Source: Cryobacterium sp. HLT2-28 (GTDB lineage Bacteria > Actinomycetota > Actinomycetes > Actinomycetales > Microbacteriaceae). Taken from it: a stretch of 64,000 bases of DNA. The notes below the pieces were generated by a model. The model saw nothing but the letters and a program-made list of their open reading frames with translations, did no database searches and was not told the origin of the DNA. This document shows, one piece after another, positions 28,884-37,447 of the stretch. A program made the position numbers and the translations under genes. Within the stretch, counting starts at the first letter, position 1. Each line of letters opens with the position of its first letter. Location: assembly GCF_004402495.1 (NCBI RefSeq), contig NZ_SOFH01000007.1:68183-132182 (forward strand), written 5' to 3'.

Positions 28884-28936
28884 CGGGGTTGTTCTTAGAA
28901 CTGGTTGATTCTGTTCCTAGAACTCGTCCCAAAACG

Positions 28937-28964
28937 AATGGCCTCCGAGATTTCGGAGGCCATT
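28937..28964. terminator. Hairpin downstream of tRNA-Ser
   Basis: Perfect 12-bp arms aatggcctccga (28937-28948) and tcggaggccatt (28953-28964) with a 4-base loop, followed by a short T-containing stretch. Likely terminator for the tRNA. Confidence 0.7.
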
Positions 28965-29127
28965 TGTCGTTTCCGGCGTGCGTAGCGCGTGGTTTTCCGC
29001 TCCTGCGGGCTGGTGGGCGCGGATTAAATGACAATGCACGGCCAGGGATGCCCGAGCGGCCGCTTTTGGGCGCTGCGAATTGTCCTGGTCGTGCGGTGGA
29101 GTGATGAGTGGCGGCGTCGGTGTGCGG

Positions 29128-30507
29128 TTAGGTTCGGAGCGGCGGGTCGAGTTCCGCGCCGGCCGGGGCGCCGGGGAGCACCTTGAGTGGCCACTTCGCT
29201 TTGTAGTTGGATAGGCCTTCGCGGTCACGGCGGCGCGTCTTTCGCAGGGGCCCTAGGTTCTGACCGGTCGTGGTGCTCTTGGACGTTTGGGTTTCGCGGT
29301 CAGTGAGGAAGGTAACGATCTTCCTGATGTTGGCGGACACGAGCAGCATGGTCGCCATGATCTGGTGTGCGGCGAATCCGCGGATTCGGCGGCGTGCTGG
29401 AGTGTCGGCCGCTTCGTGTCCGACGTCTTTCACATAGGCGTGGTAGCTCTCGTCGGTGTTGCGGCCGATGCGGTACGCGTCGCTCCATTCCTTCGACTGG
29501 TAACGGAAGAGCTGAGCGTCGCGGATGCCGTCTTCGGGCCCAAAGTCCACCGAGCTCTGCGTGCAGATTGAGTCGGGGGCCTCTGGAACATTGCCCGTAA
29601 GTACGGCGGTGCGGATCTTATTGGTTGCGTTGCGGTGGAGTTCGCGCAGGGGGCATTCCAAGGTTGCGTTCGGACCGACGGCGGGGCACATCATCGGTGT
29701 GTGCCCCCGTGCGTCGGGCTTCTCCTTGGGGCGAAGCTCGAAGGCCGTCCGTTCTTCGAGCCGTTTCCGGTAGGTGTCCTCGTCAATCGTGTGGGCTTCT
29801 GCATCGACCGAGGCGTTGAGGAGATCCTTTGGGGTCCCAGCGCAGTAGTGGCGGCCTTCGACCTGTTTGGCACCGGCTTTGCCTCCCTTGATTCCCAACC
29901 CGGTCTTCTTGTAGTCGGTGATGACAGCCCACCCCATTTCCTTCACTGGGATGTGCAGGACTTCGGGTGTGAGGGTCGCGAAGTAGAGGCGGTCGGCGAC
30001 GACCGTTCCGGGAGTGTGGCCACGGTCAGCAATGGACTGGAGGACCCGCACGGTTTCACTGGCGACGTGCTGAGTGCCCGGCAGACTCATTGAGAACCCG
30101 AGGGCGATGTTGGGGAATTCAGCATGGTCGACGGGGCGATTCGGTACCAGAACGGCGATGCTGCCAGCCCGACCCCACACGAAGTCCTTGTCTGGTTTGC
30201 TTTCCGGACCTGACTCCTCGCGCCTTTCCGCGTTAATCGGGTACCAGCCGGAGTCGTGTTCGAGGACGAGCTTGTCCGAGTAGTTCTTGCCGGTTTTTGG
30301 GTTGACCCTCAGCTCCAGGCCGGTCTTCTTGTCGACAGGGGAGCGCCCCCGCGGGCTGGCTGCGACCATGGGAGTCTGGTCAATTCCGACAGTGGTGTGC
30401 TGATTGATCTTCCTCCGAACCTCGCGTGGTAGGAGCCGAAACGTCATTAGGTATGGCATTCGCTCTTGCTCGCGAGAGAACGATATTTCTTCAGAGCGCG
30501 AAAACAC
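29128..30507 (-). CDS. Probable DDE transposase, 5'-truncated insertion-sequence remnant
   Basis: The open frame encodes 459 residues. The pattern fits an RNase H-like transposase: Asp in GIDQT (residue ~43), Asp in VVADRLYF (~172) and Glu in NTDESYH (~353), followed by a basic RRRIRGFAAHQIMATMLL segment. The first catalytic Asp lies unusually close to the N terminus and no HTH region is present, so the 5' part is probably missing. Reading on the opposite strand around 30426-30671 gives a fragment of another gene, placing the break near 30450. The family is inferred from motif layout; I could not assign the IS group. Confidence 0.55.
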   Translation of the reverse strand: MFSRSEEISFSREQERMPYLMTFRLLPREVRRKINQHTTVGIDQTPMVAASPRGRSPVDKKTGLELRVNPKTGKNYSDKLVLEHDSGWYPINAERREESGPESKPDKDFVWGRAGSIAVLVPNRPVDHAEFPNIALGFSMSLPGTQHVASETVRVLQSIADRGHTPGTVVADRLYFATLTPEVLHIPVKEMGWAVITDYKKTGLGIKGGKAGAKQVEGRHYCAGTPKDLLNASVDAEAHTIDEDTYRKRLEERTAFELRPKEKPDARGHTPMMCPAVGPNATLECPLRELHRNATNKIRTAVLTGNVPEAPDSICTQSSVDFGPEDGIRDAQLFRYQSKEWSDAYRIGRNTDESYHAYVKDVGHEAADTPARRRIRGFAAHQIMATMLLVSANIRKIVTFLTDRETQTSKSTTTGQNLGPLRKTRRRDREGLSNYKAKWPLKVLPGAPAGAELDPPLRT

Positions 30508-30671
30508 GCGATATCTCGGACATTGCAGGTTTCAACTGGGTCAAACTCAACGGAGTTTGGGACAGCCGTAACGATCTAAAAAACCGGCTCGAGAAGGCGG
30601 GCGCTGACGTCCGGAAAGGCAATTTTGACCTGATGGACTCTCTTGCTGGTCCGTTCTCTGTGGTGCCGTAG
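30426..30671 (+). pseudogene. Fragment resembling the C-terminal part of a TIR/nucleotide-binding-like protein
   Basis: Translates as LGMAFALARERTIFLQSAKT then WVKLNGVWDSRNDLKNRLEKA. This resembles the ELGMAFALGKPVIL-type segment of TIR-2/deoxyribosyltransferase-like domains found in defence proteins. The 5' end is lost at the junction with the transposase remnant. The base composition is lower in GC than the core genes. Tentative. Confidence 0.3.
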
Positions 30672-31149
30672 TAGTAGTCCTATCCAAAGGAACCGTACTG
30701 GGCAAGATCGCGGGCCGGCTCGGGGTCGGCGCCGCATCTTGCGCGTGGATGGATTCGAGCACCCTTCCCGTCGATCACCTCCGCTGTTGAGCGTTCGATC
30801 CAAGGCACTCGAGGTGGGTCCACCCTGTGGACGAATGAGGGATCACAGGCGCATCCCATGCCGCCATCCTCTCGCTCTGCTTGGTGCCAGACGCCCAGAG
30901 GATTATTTGGCAGAGCGCAGAGGATGTGCGCGAAAGTACCGAAAAACTGCCCAGTGATTCAGCGGCCTGTGGGTTATAGGAACAACCCGTCACAGTCAAA
31001 CCCCCTGCATCCCTTTGTTTGATTGGGAAGCAGGGGGTTTCTTGCTTGCAGCAGGTCCCGCCCGGCGTTCCGGCCTCTCCCGAGGCAGAGGGTGGGGTCG
31101 GACCAGGTGATCTGCGGGCAATGCCAGCCAGCAATCAGATCAGTTGGGA
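30672..31149. other. Non-coding region with repeat R copy 1
   Basis: No supported gene. It contains a repeated ~150-bp segment with a terminator-like hairpin (see repeat R1). Confidence 0.5.
30890..31042. repeat. Dispersed repeat R, copy 1
   Basis: Begins with agacgcccagaggattattt, followed by ggcagagcgcagaggatgtg. It ends in a hairpin: perfect 11-bp arms aaaccccctgc (30998-31008) and gcagggggttt (31030-31040). Matches copy 2 at 32216-32337 over most of its length. Confidence 0.8.
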
Positions 31150-31572
31150 CTATCGGCGCCCGGCCGTTACATCGTCTGAATCCTCACCAGCTCGTGAGCG
31201 GTCTAATGCTTCGTGGAGCTGAGCGATCTGGCGCGAGAGCGCTTTGATCTCTCCGCGCGTGGCTGACTGGGGATCCTCGTCCTGTTTCGCAACGCGCTCG
31301 ACGATCCAGGATGCGAGGGTGGCGGTGACCACGCCCAGTAGTGCGATGCCCCCGAGCATCAGGCCGACGGCAATCAATCTGCCAATGTCGGTGACAGGTG
31401 AGAAGTCGCCGTATCCGACGGTGCTGATGGTGACGAACGCCCACCAGATGGCGTCGGGGAAGGTGACGATGGTCGCGCCCGGAGTTGACCTTTCGCTGTC
31501 CAGCACCGCCAGCGCATCCATGCGCTCCAGTCTTCGGAGATCCCCACGGACCGACCTCTGATGCGTTGCCAC
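31150..31572 (-). CDS. Truncated potassium channel (pore and second helix)
   Basis: 140 residues. The selectivity filter TVGYGD (51-56) is preceded by a pore helix (DAIWWAFVTIS) and followed by a TM2 helix (RLIAVGLMLGGIALLGVVTATLASW). A C-terminal coiled-coil (EIKALSRQIAQLHEAL) matches the tail of actinobacterial ion channels. TM1 and the rest of the N terminus expected in the family are absent, and no good frame continues upstream. It is probably a 5'-truncated, non-functional gene. Confidence 0.65.
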   Translation of the reverse strand: MATHQRSVRGDLRRLERMDALAVLDSERSTPGATIVTFPDAIWWAFVTISTVGYGDFSPVTDIGRLIAVGLMLGGIALLGVVTATLASWIVERVAKQDEDPQSATRGEIKALSRQIAQLHEALDRSRAGEDSDDVTAGRR

Positions 31573-31711
31573 TCGGGTTCACGGAGTTCTCCCGCCCGTG
31601 AGCAGGTACGCAATCATGGGTACGCTCGATGCGGTGCGTTTGCAGAACTAGTTGACGTGCCGCTCGGCGGCAATGTCCCGTCGCGCTCGGCTCGAACGTG
31701 AAGGAAACACC

Positions 31712-32173
31712 GTGTCTGATCAGGCAAGAATCAAGGGCCACACCGTGACCCGCACCGTGCACATCGAGGCCTCGCGCGCCCGAGTCTGGAAGGCACTGAC
31801 CGACCCCGAGGTGATGGTCCAATGGTTCGGAGACGGTGTGGTGTTCGCCGCGCTCGAGCCCGGTGCTACTGGCAGCATCGACTGGGATGATTACGGCAGC
31901 TTCCCGATCGAAATCACCGAGGTGGTGCCCGACGGCTCGTTCGGCTTCCGTTGGTCGGGAATCCCGGCCGAAGAGCTCGACGAGTACTCGACGCACGTGC
32001 GCTTCACCATCGCCGATGCTGGTACCGGGACGGATGTCACGGTAATCGAATCGGGCTTCGACACACTCCCCGGCGGCACCCTCTACCGTCGCGAACGTCT
32101 TGAGCAGAACCGAGAGGGCTGGGACGTCGAACTCGACGAGCTCGCGATCCTACTCGAGGGTGTCACCCAGTAG
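31712..32173 (+). CDS. SRPBCC (AHSA1-like) domain protein
   Basis: A 153-residue START/Bet v1-like protein: TRTVHIEASRARVWKALTDP, WFGD and the C-terminal GWDVELDELAILLE are typical of the AHSA1 family, usually involved in binding hydrophobic ligands. GTG 31712 is preferred because aagga lies 6 nt upstream; the frame is open further 5'. It sits alone between two copies of repeat R. Confidence 0.82.
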   Translation: MSDQARIKGHTVTRTVHIEASRARVWKALTDPEVMVQWFGDGVVFAALEPGATGSIDWDDYGSFPIEITEVVPDGSFGFRWSGIPAEELDEYSTHVRFTIADAGTGTDVTVIESGFDTLPGGTLYRRERLEQNREGWDVELDELAILLEGVTQ

Positions 32174-32215
32174 TTCACGATTACGGGGGAGCCGCTCGAC
32201 GAGTTGGCCACGTTG

Positions 32216-32337
32216 CTCGGCCGGTAGAGGATTATTTGGCGGAGCGCAGAGGATGTGCCAGAAAGCGCCGAAAATCTGCCCCGTCATTTGTAAGCCCCCT
32301 GCATCCCTTTGTTTCACTGGGAAGCAGGGGGCTCTCC
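32216..32337. repeat. Dispersed repeat R, copy 2
   Basis: gaggattatttggcggagcg then cagaggatgtgccagaaagc, ending in a hairpin with arms agccccctgc (32293-32302) and gcagggggct (32324-32333). Relative to copy 1 the stem base changed from A-T to G-C on both sides, a compensatory change. Confidence 0.8.
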
Positions 32338-32447
32338 TATTCCTTCGCGGGGGTCCCTGACAACGGTTTGACAACACTCGAAAGAGTTTTAGCGTGATCG
32401 AGCGCGACGGCGACGTCGCCATCGAATCGTCCTAAGGATGCACAGAG

Positions 32448-32487
32448 TGCGCGGCCAGCATCCCCTTTCTCAGAGGCTGGCCGCGCA
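32448..32487 (-). terminator. Terminator hairpin of the MFS gene
   Basis: Perfect 12-bp arms tgcgcggccagc (32448-32459) and gctggccgcgca (32476-32487), 40 bases past the MFS stop codon. No strong T tract. Confidence 0.6.
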
Positions 32488-32528
32488 GAGTCAGCGACGA
32501 ACGCCGAGGCTTGGTGTAGCGCGCTCAC

Positions 32529-33983
32529 TCAGGGCGTGTTCAGCTGGTCCCGGACTGCGGTCGACCGGCTGCTTCCGATAGCGACGCCAAGCGCGACCGT
32601 GACGAGCGTTGCCGCGAGCGCGAACGCCCACCGGGTGCCGGTGGCGACGTCATCGGGCAGTGCGGTGGTGATGTCGGTCGCCCCTGAGGCGAAGGCGAAG
32701 ACAGCGCCCATCACTGACGCGCCGGTGAGAAGCCCCAAATTGCGCGATAGGTTGAGCATTCCGGAGATCACGCCGCGCTGGTCGGCGCGGATGCCTGTCA
32801 TCACCGTGGTGTTGTTGGCCGTCTGAAACAGCGCGTAGCTGGCGGTGATGACCACAAGCGAGATGACATATCCCGCGACACCGAACGAGATCGGCACCAA
32901 AGACATCGAAATCGACCCGATGACCATGCCGATCAGTCCGAAGACGACCACGCGCTGGGTTCCCAGACGATCTACCAGGCGCCCGGCCGGCACGCCGGTT
33001 AGCGCGGCGACGACTGGACCGGCCGACATCACGAGTCCGATCAGGGCTGGCTGGATCCCGAGGGCACGTGAGAGATGGAACGGACCAACCACCAGCGTCG
33101 TCATCATGACCGTCGAGACGAGAGCGCTCATCCCAAGGCCGGCGCTGAGCACGGGGTCACGGAAATTCTTCAATCGAATCAACGGTGACGTCACCCGTTT
33201 CTCGGCGAGCACGAACAGGCCCAATCCGACCGCGGCAGCCAGGAGCAGAGCCACGCTCAGAGGTCCGAATACGCCACGCTCGAGGGTCACCGCGAGCGAA
33301 TAGGCCCCGAGCGTCAGGGCGAGCAGTGACGTTCCCACATAGTCGAAGCCGAGTCGACCGGCCTTCCGCGTTGGGCCGTCGGCAGGCAGGTATCGTCGCG
33401 CGAGGACAAACGTCAAGAGGCCCAGCGGTGCAGTGACGAGGAAGATCGCCCTCCAACCGAAGCCTGCGATCAGGAGGCCCCCGAGCGACGGCCCGAGGGC
33501 AGTGCCGATCGCGGACATCGTCCCGAGCAAACCCATGGCCCGTCCGATCCGTGGCTTTGGCACCGTCTCGGCAACGAACGCCATGCTGAGTGCCATCATG
33601 CTGGCTGCGCCGATGCCCTGGGCCGCGCGGGCCGCGATCAAAAGCCAGAGGGTTGGCGCAACGCCGGAGAGGAACGTGGCCGTCGTGAAGATAGCGATTC
33701 CGACCAGCAGTAAGCGCCGGCGTCCGGCGATGTCACCGAGGCGCCCGACGCCAACAATCAGGGACGAGATAGCGAGAAGGTAGGCAAGGACAATCCACTG
33801 GACTTGCTGGAAGGAGGCAGAGAACCCCTCCGCCATGCTCGGCAGGCCGACGTTGACGATGCTCGTGCTCAGCGCGGGGAGCAACATGGACAGCGAGAGA
33901 GTGAGGAGCGCCCACCGGAACCCACTCGCTCCGCCCGTTGTTCCGGCCAGTGATTGGTCTCGGTTGACGTTCGTTGTTCCCAT
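32529..33983 (-). CDS. MFS transporter, DHA2-like (drug efflux)
   Basis: About 484 residues with ~14 hydrophobic helices. MFS motif A region GRLGDIAGRRRLLLVG follows TM2; motif C-like GTALGPSLGGLLI is in TM5. It is probably a proton-driven drug exporter of the EmrB/QacA type. ATG 33983 (MGTTNVNRDQ) is preferred because aaagg lies 8 nt upstream; ATG 34025 is an alternative. Divergent from a LysR gene with a palindrome in between, the usual arrangement of a regulated exporter. Confidence 0.88.
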   Translation of the reverse strand: MGTTNVNRDQSLAGTTGGASGFRWALLTLSLSMLLPALSTSIVNVGLPSMAEGFSASFQQVQWIVLAYLLAISSLIVGVGRLGDIAGRRRLLLVGIAIFTTATFLSGVAPTLWLLIAARAAQGIGAASMMALSMAFVAETVPKPRIGRAMGLLGTMSAIGTALGPSLGGLLIAGFGWRAIFLVTAPLGLLTFVLARRYLPADGPTRKAGRLGFDYVGTSLLALTLGAYSLAVTLERGVFGPLSVALLLAAAVGLGLFVLAEKRVTSPLIRLKNFRDPVLSAGLGMSALVSTVMMTTLVVGPFHLSRALGIQPALIGLVMSAGPVVAALTGVPAGRLVDRLGTQRVVVFGLIGMVIGSISMSLVPISFGVAGYVISLVVITASYALFQTANNTTVMTGIRADQRGVISGMLNLSRNLGLLTGASVMGAVFAFASGATDITTALPDDVATGTRWAFALAATLVTVALGVAIGSSRSTAVRDQLNTP

Positions 33984-34080
33984 GCGTGAACCTTTGCTTC
34001 CCTGCGGCCTCTGAACGGACTTCATCAGAGTAGAGCCGCCAACAACATGGCGGAAGGCGCAACGTAGTCACATGATCAGT

Positions 34081-34104
34081 GCGTCAGACGCCATAGTCTG
34101 ACGC
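34081..34104. promoter_or_regulatory. Palindromic operator candidate between MFS and LysR genes
   Basis: gcgtcagac (34081-34089) and gtctgacgc (34096-34104), perfect 9-bp arms with a 6-base spacer. It has the dyad form expected for a LysR-type binding site, 20 nt before the lysR start. Confidence 0.65.
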
Positions 34105-34123
34105 CTCGTGGGACACTTGTCCT

Positions 34124-35026
34124 ATGGCAAGACCTGACTTGAATCTCCTGGTTACCCTGGACGTGCTGTTGCAGGAGGGCAACGTCACTCGGGCGGCCGA
34201 ACGACTAAGGCTCAGCCCCTCCGCGATGAGCAGGGCGCTTGCCCGGTTGCGTAAGACAACGGGCGATCCTCTGTTGGTCAGGGCCGGACGCGGTCTCGTG
34301 CGCACGCCTCACGCGCTCGAGCTCGTCGAGCGCGTCGGTCAGATTGTGCAAGATGCTGAGGCGTTACTTCGCCCGGCCGAGACCGTCGACCTCGGTGTGG
34401 TGTCCAGGACGTTCACCCTGCGGACCAGCGATGGATTCGTCGAGAGCTTTGGACCCGATCTCATCAGCCGCGTCATCGAGAAGGCCCCAGGCGTGCGGCT
34501 GCGCTTCATGCAGAAGACCAACAATGACGCCGCGTCCCTGCGAGATGGCACCGTGGACCTCGAAATCGGCGTGGCAGACGAGACCATTCGGGAGATCCGC
34601 GCTGAGTCGGTGTTCAAGGACCGTTTTGTGGGCGTAGTCCGGATGGGGCACCCCTTGACGCGGACCAAGATCACTCCCAAGCGATATGCGTCCGGTGGTC
34701 ACATCCGCGTGTCACGGCGCGGTCTCGAAAGAGGGGCCGTAGACGAGGCGCTCAGGCCATATGGGCTGGAAAGGGAGATCACGGTCGTCGTCGGCGGCTT
34801 CGCGGCCGCACTGGCTCTGGCCCGGGCATCAGATCTGATCGCTACCGTCCCTGAACGACAGACCAGGAACCTGCGTACCGACCTGTGGATGTTCCCCCTC
34901 CCGATACCCACGCCAGAAATCACCGTCTCGATGCTCTGGCACCCGAGGCTGGATGTCGACCCAGCCCATCGATGGCTACGCACTTGCGTGAGGCGCGTGT
35001 CCGCGGAGATCGACGCCGCGGTCTGA
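34124..35026 (+). CDS. LysR-family transcriptional regulator
   Basis: 300 residues. An N-terminal winged HTH (DLNLLVTLDVLLQEGNVTRAAERL, LSPSAMSRALARLRKTTGDPLL) is followed by a periplasmic-binding-like effector domain. Family resemblance is to NodD/SyrM-like LysR proteins. Likely regulates the divergent MFS exporter through the dyad at 34081-34104. Confidence 0.9.
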   Translation: MARPDLNLLVTLDVLLQEGNVTRAAERLRLSPSAMSRALARLRKTTGDPLLVRAGRGLVRTPHALELVERVGQIVQDAEALLRPAETVDLGVVSRTFTLRTSDGFVESFGPDLISRVIEKAPGVRLRFMQKTNNDAASLRDGTVDLEIGVADETIREIRAESVFKDRFVGVVRMGHPLTRTKITPKRYASGGHIRVSRRGLERGAVDEALRPYGLEREITVVVGGFAAALALARASDLIATVPERQTRNLRTDLWMFPLPIPTPEITVSMLWHPRLDVDPAHRWLRTCVRRVSAEIDAAV

Positions 35027-35285
35027 GCCCGACCACCCAGGCCCGACGGCACAAGTCGCCACTGTGGAAATGGCTCGTGGTGCGCGACAGTCCGTTTTCT
35101 CTGCGAAGAACGAGGCCCGGAACACGGAGCTGCTTCTCGGTCATCGGAGACACGGACTCGACATCAAGAAGTTGTGAAGGCGCACCACAGCGCCAGCGTC
35201 AGCGCATCGGCCAGGAGTTCAGTCAAGCAACGGGGGTTTCCTGAGGCACCCCGGATTTCGAGGTTCCTGTCGTGCGTCTGCTACG

Positions 35286-35699
35286 TCACGTGGTCTTGGA
35301 CCGAGCTCGAACGTGGATGCGCTCGCCCTGTTTCACGAACATGCTCAAGAGTTCTACTGGTCCCCGACCCGCGGACCCGAACCAGTGCGGATTCCGGGTG
35401 TTAAATTCCGCGGCCTCACCAGTTCCCATCACGATGTCATGCTCTCCCAGGATCAGCCGAACCTGACCCGACAAGACGAATATCCACTCGTAGCCGACGT
35501 GGGTTCGTGGTGTGGGTTCGCGATCCGTGGCAGCGATCGAGAGCTTGAACGTCTGCGGCTCTTCAGAATGCTGCGACAGCGGGGTGAAGGTTCGACCATC
35601 GGACCGTGTCGCAGTACGAAGAACGCGAGGGTCTTCGACCTGAGGCGACGTCACAATCTCCTCGAAAGGCACAGCTCGTCCCTGTTTCAGCAAATTCAT
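35286..35699 (-). CDS. Cupin-domain protein, probably the C-terminal half of an XRE/cupin regulator
   Basis: 137 residues from the ATG at 35699. A cupin core is clear: HVGYEWIFVLSGQVRLILGEH with HDIVMGTGEAAEFNTRNPHWF. In related regulators this follows an XRE HTH, and the segment VPFEEIVTSPQVEDPRVLRTA matches the inter-domain region. No HTH is encoded upstream; a flavin oxidoreductase remnant starts 51 bases away on the other strand. Likely a truncated regulator. Confidence 0.6.
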   Translation of the reverse strand: MNLLKQGRAVPFEEIVTSPQVEDPRVLRTATRSDGRTFTPLSQHSEEPQTFKLSIAATDREPTPRTHVGYEWIFVLSGQVRLILGEHDIVMGTGEAAEFNTRNPHWFGSAGRGPVELLSMFVKQGERIHVRARSKTT

Positions 35700-35749
35700 T
35701 CCCAATCTCACCGTCAGGCGTGGCACTCTCTCTTCAGGAGGTAGACACG

Positions 35750-36138
35750 ATGACAAGGTTCCTGAAGACACAACACGACGCAATGATCATCGGCGCCGGA
35801 GCTGCTGGCTTGGGCGCCGGGTTAGTGCTGGGGAGAGCCCGTGCGGATGTGCTGCTGATTGATGCGGCCAGCCGCGCAACGCGCCGGCCGCACATATGCA
35901 CGGCTTCGTCTCCCGCGACGGCATGCCGCCGACGGAGTTTCTGGCCGCGGGCCGCCAAGAGGTCGCCGTCTATGGCGGCTCAATCGAGGCCTCGACGGTG
36001 ACAGCGATCGGTCGTCGCAAAGACGGCGGACTTGACGTGACCCTTGCCGGTGGCGCCGGCAGTGCAAGTGCCATCGGCATCAACGGCTGGCTGCTACAGA
36101 AGGACCTCGACGCTGCGTCCGCAGGGACGAACACGTAG
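35750..36138 (+). pseudogene. Deleted and frameshifted thioredoxin reductase-like FAD oxidoreductase
   Basis: Starts at ATG 35750 with a caggaggt site and an FAD motif (AMIIGAGAAGLGAGLVLGRA). Near 35876 the homology moves to the -1 frame (RNAPAAHMHGFVSRDGMPP TEFLAAGRQEVAVYGG). Soon after DVTLAGGA it jumps to the family's C-terminal end (GINGWLLQKDLDAA). Most of the NADPH domain is absent, so an internal deletion and a frameshift have inactivated it. Confidence 0.75.
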
Positions 36139-36194
36139 ACGACCTTGCCCAATCCAACACCAGCATCAATACCAAAAAGAACAGGAACAACACC

Positions 36195-36809
36195 ATGTCA
36201 ATTTTCCAGTCGAAGAAGCAGATGGCGGTCGTCTACCACAGCGGCCATGGACATACCGAGTTCTTCGCGCAGCGCGTCGTCGAAGGAGCTCGAAATGTCG
36301 CAGGGGTAGAGGTCACGCTTTTGAAGGCGGATGACCTTGTCACCTCGCCCATCGAACTATCCACTTTCGATGGTCTTATCTGGGGTTCTCCTACCTACTT
36401 CGGCGGAGTCTCCGGGCCCTTCAAATCGTTCATGGACTCTACTTCGCCGATCTTTCGTGAACAAGAGCTAAGAGGCAAGCTCGCGGCCGGATTCACAGTG
36501 TCGTCGTTGCCCTCCGGAGACAAACAATCCACCCTTCTCTCGATGGTTGTCTTTTCGATGCAGCACGGGATGCTCTGGGTTGGCAACCCGCTCATCCCGA
36601 AGAGCGGCATCGATGCCGTCGCGAACCAGGGAGCCGACAGGCTTGGATCGTGGACGGGGGCGATGGCTCAGATAGACCATCGGGCCCCCGCCGATTCGTT
36701 CACTCAGGGAGATATTGAAACAGCAACGTCGTTTGGCGAGCATTTCGCAAGGACATTGAATGACATCACGTCGACTAGGAATGGGCATTCTTTGAAGGCC
36801 GCAGCCTGA
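36195..36809 (+). CDS. Flavodoxin-like NAD(P)H-dependent oxidoreductase (WrbA-like)
   Basis: 204 residues with the flavodoxin FMN-binding loop (VVYHSGHGHTEFFA), the WGSPTYFGGVSGPFKSFMD loop and the following GFTVSS strand. Such proteins reduce quinones with two-electron chemistry. Start ATG is preceded by an aagaacagg stretch. It follows the dead FAD oxidoreductase. Confidence 0.85.
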   Translation: MSIFQSKKQMAVVYHSGHGHTEFFAQRVVEGARNVAGVEVTLLKADDLVTSPIELSTFDGLIWGSPTYFGGVSGPFKSFMDSTSPIFREQELRGKLAAGFTVSSLPSGDKQSTLLSMVVFSMQHGMLWVGNPLIPKSGIDAVANQGADRLGSWTGAMAQIDHRAPADSFTQGDIETATSFGEHFARTLNDITSTRNGHSLKAAA

Positions 36810-36833
36810 CCGGAGGGCGTTCTGCCTCAGGAC

Positions 36834-37154
36834 ATGCTGGCTCACAGCTACTCCTGGTTTGACGCCGTGGCCACCCAGACCCTGGGGGTGGCCCAACGTC
36901 GTGACACCAGCGCCCAGGTCATCAACAATGCGCCAGCAGGCTCCCCGTCCGTCTACGTCCGGGCAGTGATCACCTGGATTGCAATCTTCCCTCTCGTCAC
37001 TTTAGGGTTCTTCGTCATCGCACCGTTTGCGTCCGACTGGAATCCAGTTCTCCGCGCCTTCGTCCTATCCATTGTTGTCGTACCAGTCGCCGTCTACCTC
37101 GTCGTGCCGCAGTTGATGCGCGCCAACAAGTCCCTTGGTGGCGCGCGTCGATAA
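36834..37154 (+). CDS. Small membrane protein of unknown function
   Basis: 106 residues with two hydrophobic helices (YVRAVITWIAIFPLVTLGFF and LRAFVLSIVVVPVAVYLVV). The WxxIFPLxT and VVP-Y-VVP pattern resembles the C-terminal membrane tail of some antibiotic-biosynthesis-monooxygenase-like proteins, so this may be a fragment of such a gene. Function unknown. Confidence 0.45.
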   Translation: MLAHSYSWFDAVATQTLGVAQRRDTSAQVINNAPAGSPSVYVRAVITWIAIFPLVTLGFFVIAPFASDWNPVLRAFVLSIVVVPVAVYLVVPQLMRANKSLGGARR

Positions 37155-37311
37155 CTGCCCCAGGTTCAGGCGGACTCCCCGAATGTAGGTTGCAGAGGCC
37201 CAGGGGTTGAAGTGCTAACTCCGTCTCAACAAGCGTTGCCCAACAAGTGATCATTTCGTTCGATCGCACGCCACAAGATCCGTGGCGGCATCCCGCGTCT
37301 GTCGGGCTGCA

Positions 37312-37365
37312 AGACGCCCGAAGGATTATTCGGCCGAGCAGCAGGGGTTTTTTCTTGCTCAGGCG
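37312..37365. repeat. Dispersed repeat R, partial copy 3
   Basis: agacgcccgaaggattattc then ggccgagcagcaggggtttt. It matches the first part of R1 and R2 and then the caggggttt of the hairpin's right arm; the stem itself is not complete. Confidence 0.6.
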
Positions 37366-37447
37366 CGGGCAGTGGTAACACAGCGGTAACAGAAGTTGGT
37401 GCTCCGGCTGGCTGCCATGCTTCCGTGGTGCTGCTGGAAGTCCTGCG

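Larger units (their letters stand above)
32174..32528. other. Non-coding region between SRPBCC gene and MFS gene
   Basis: Holds repeat R copy 2 and the terminator hairpin of the MFS gene. No supported gene. Confidence 0.5.

Noticed and set aside
32845..33303. Plus-strand ORFs inside the MFS gene
   Set aside because: Shadow frames; no ribosome sites or domains.
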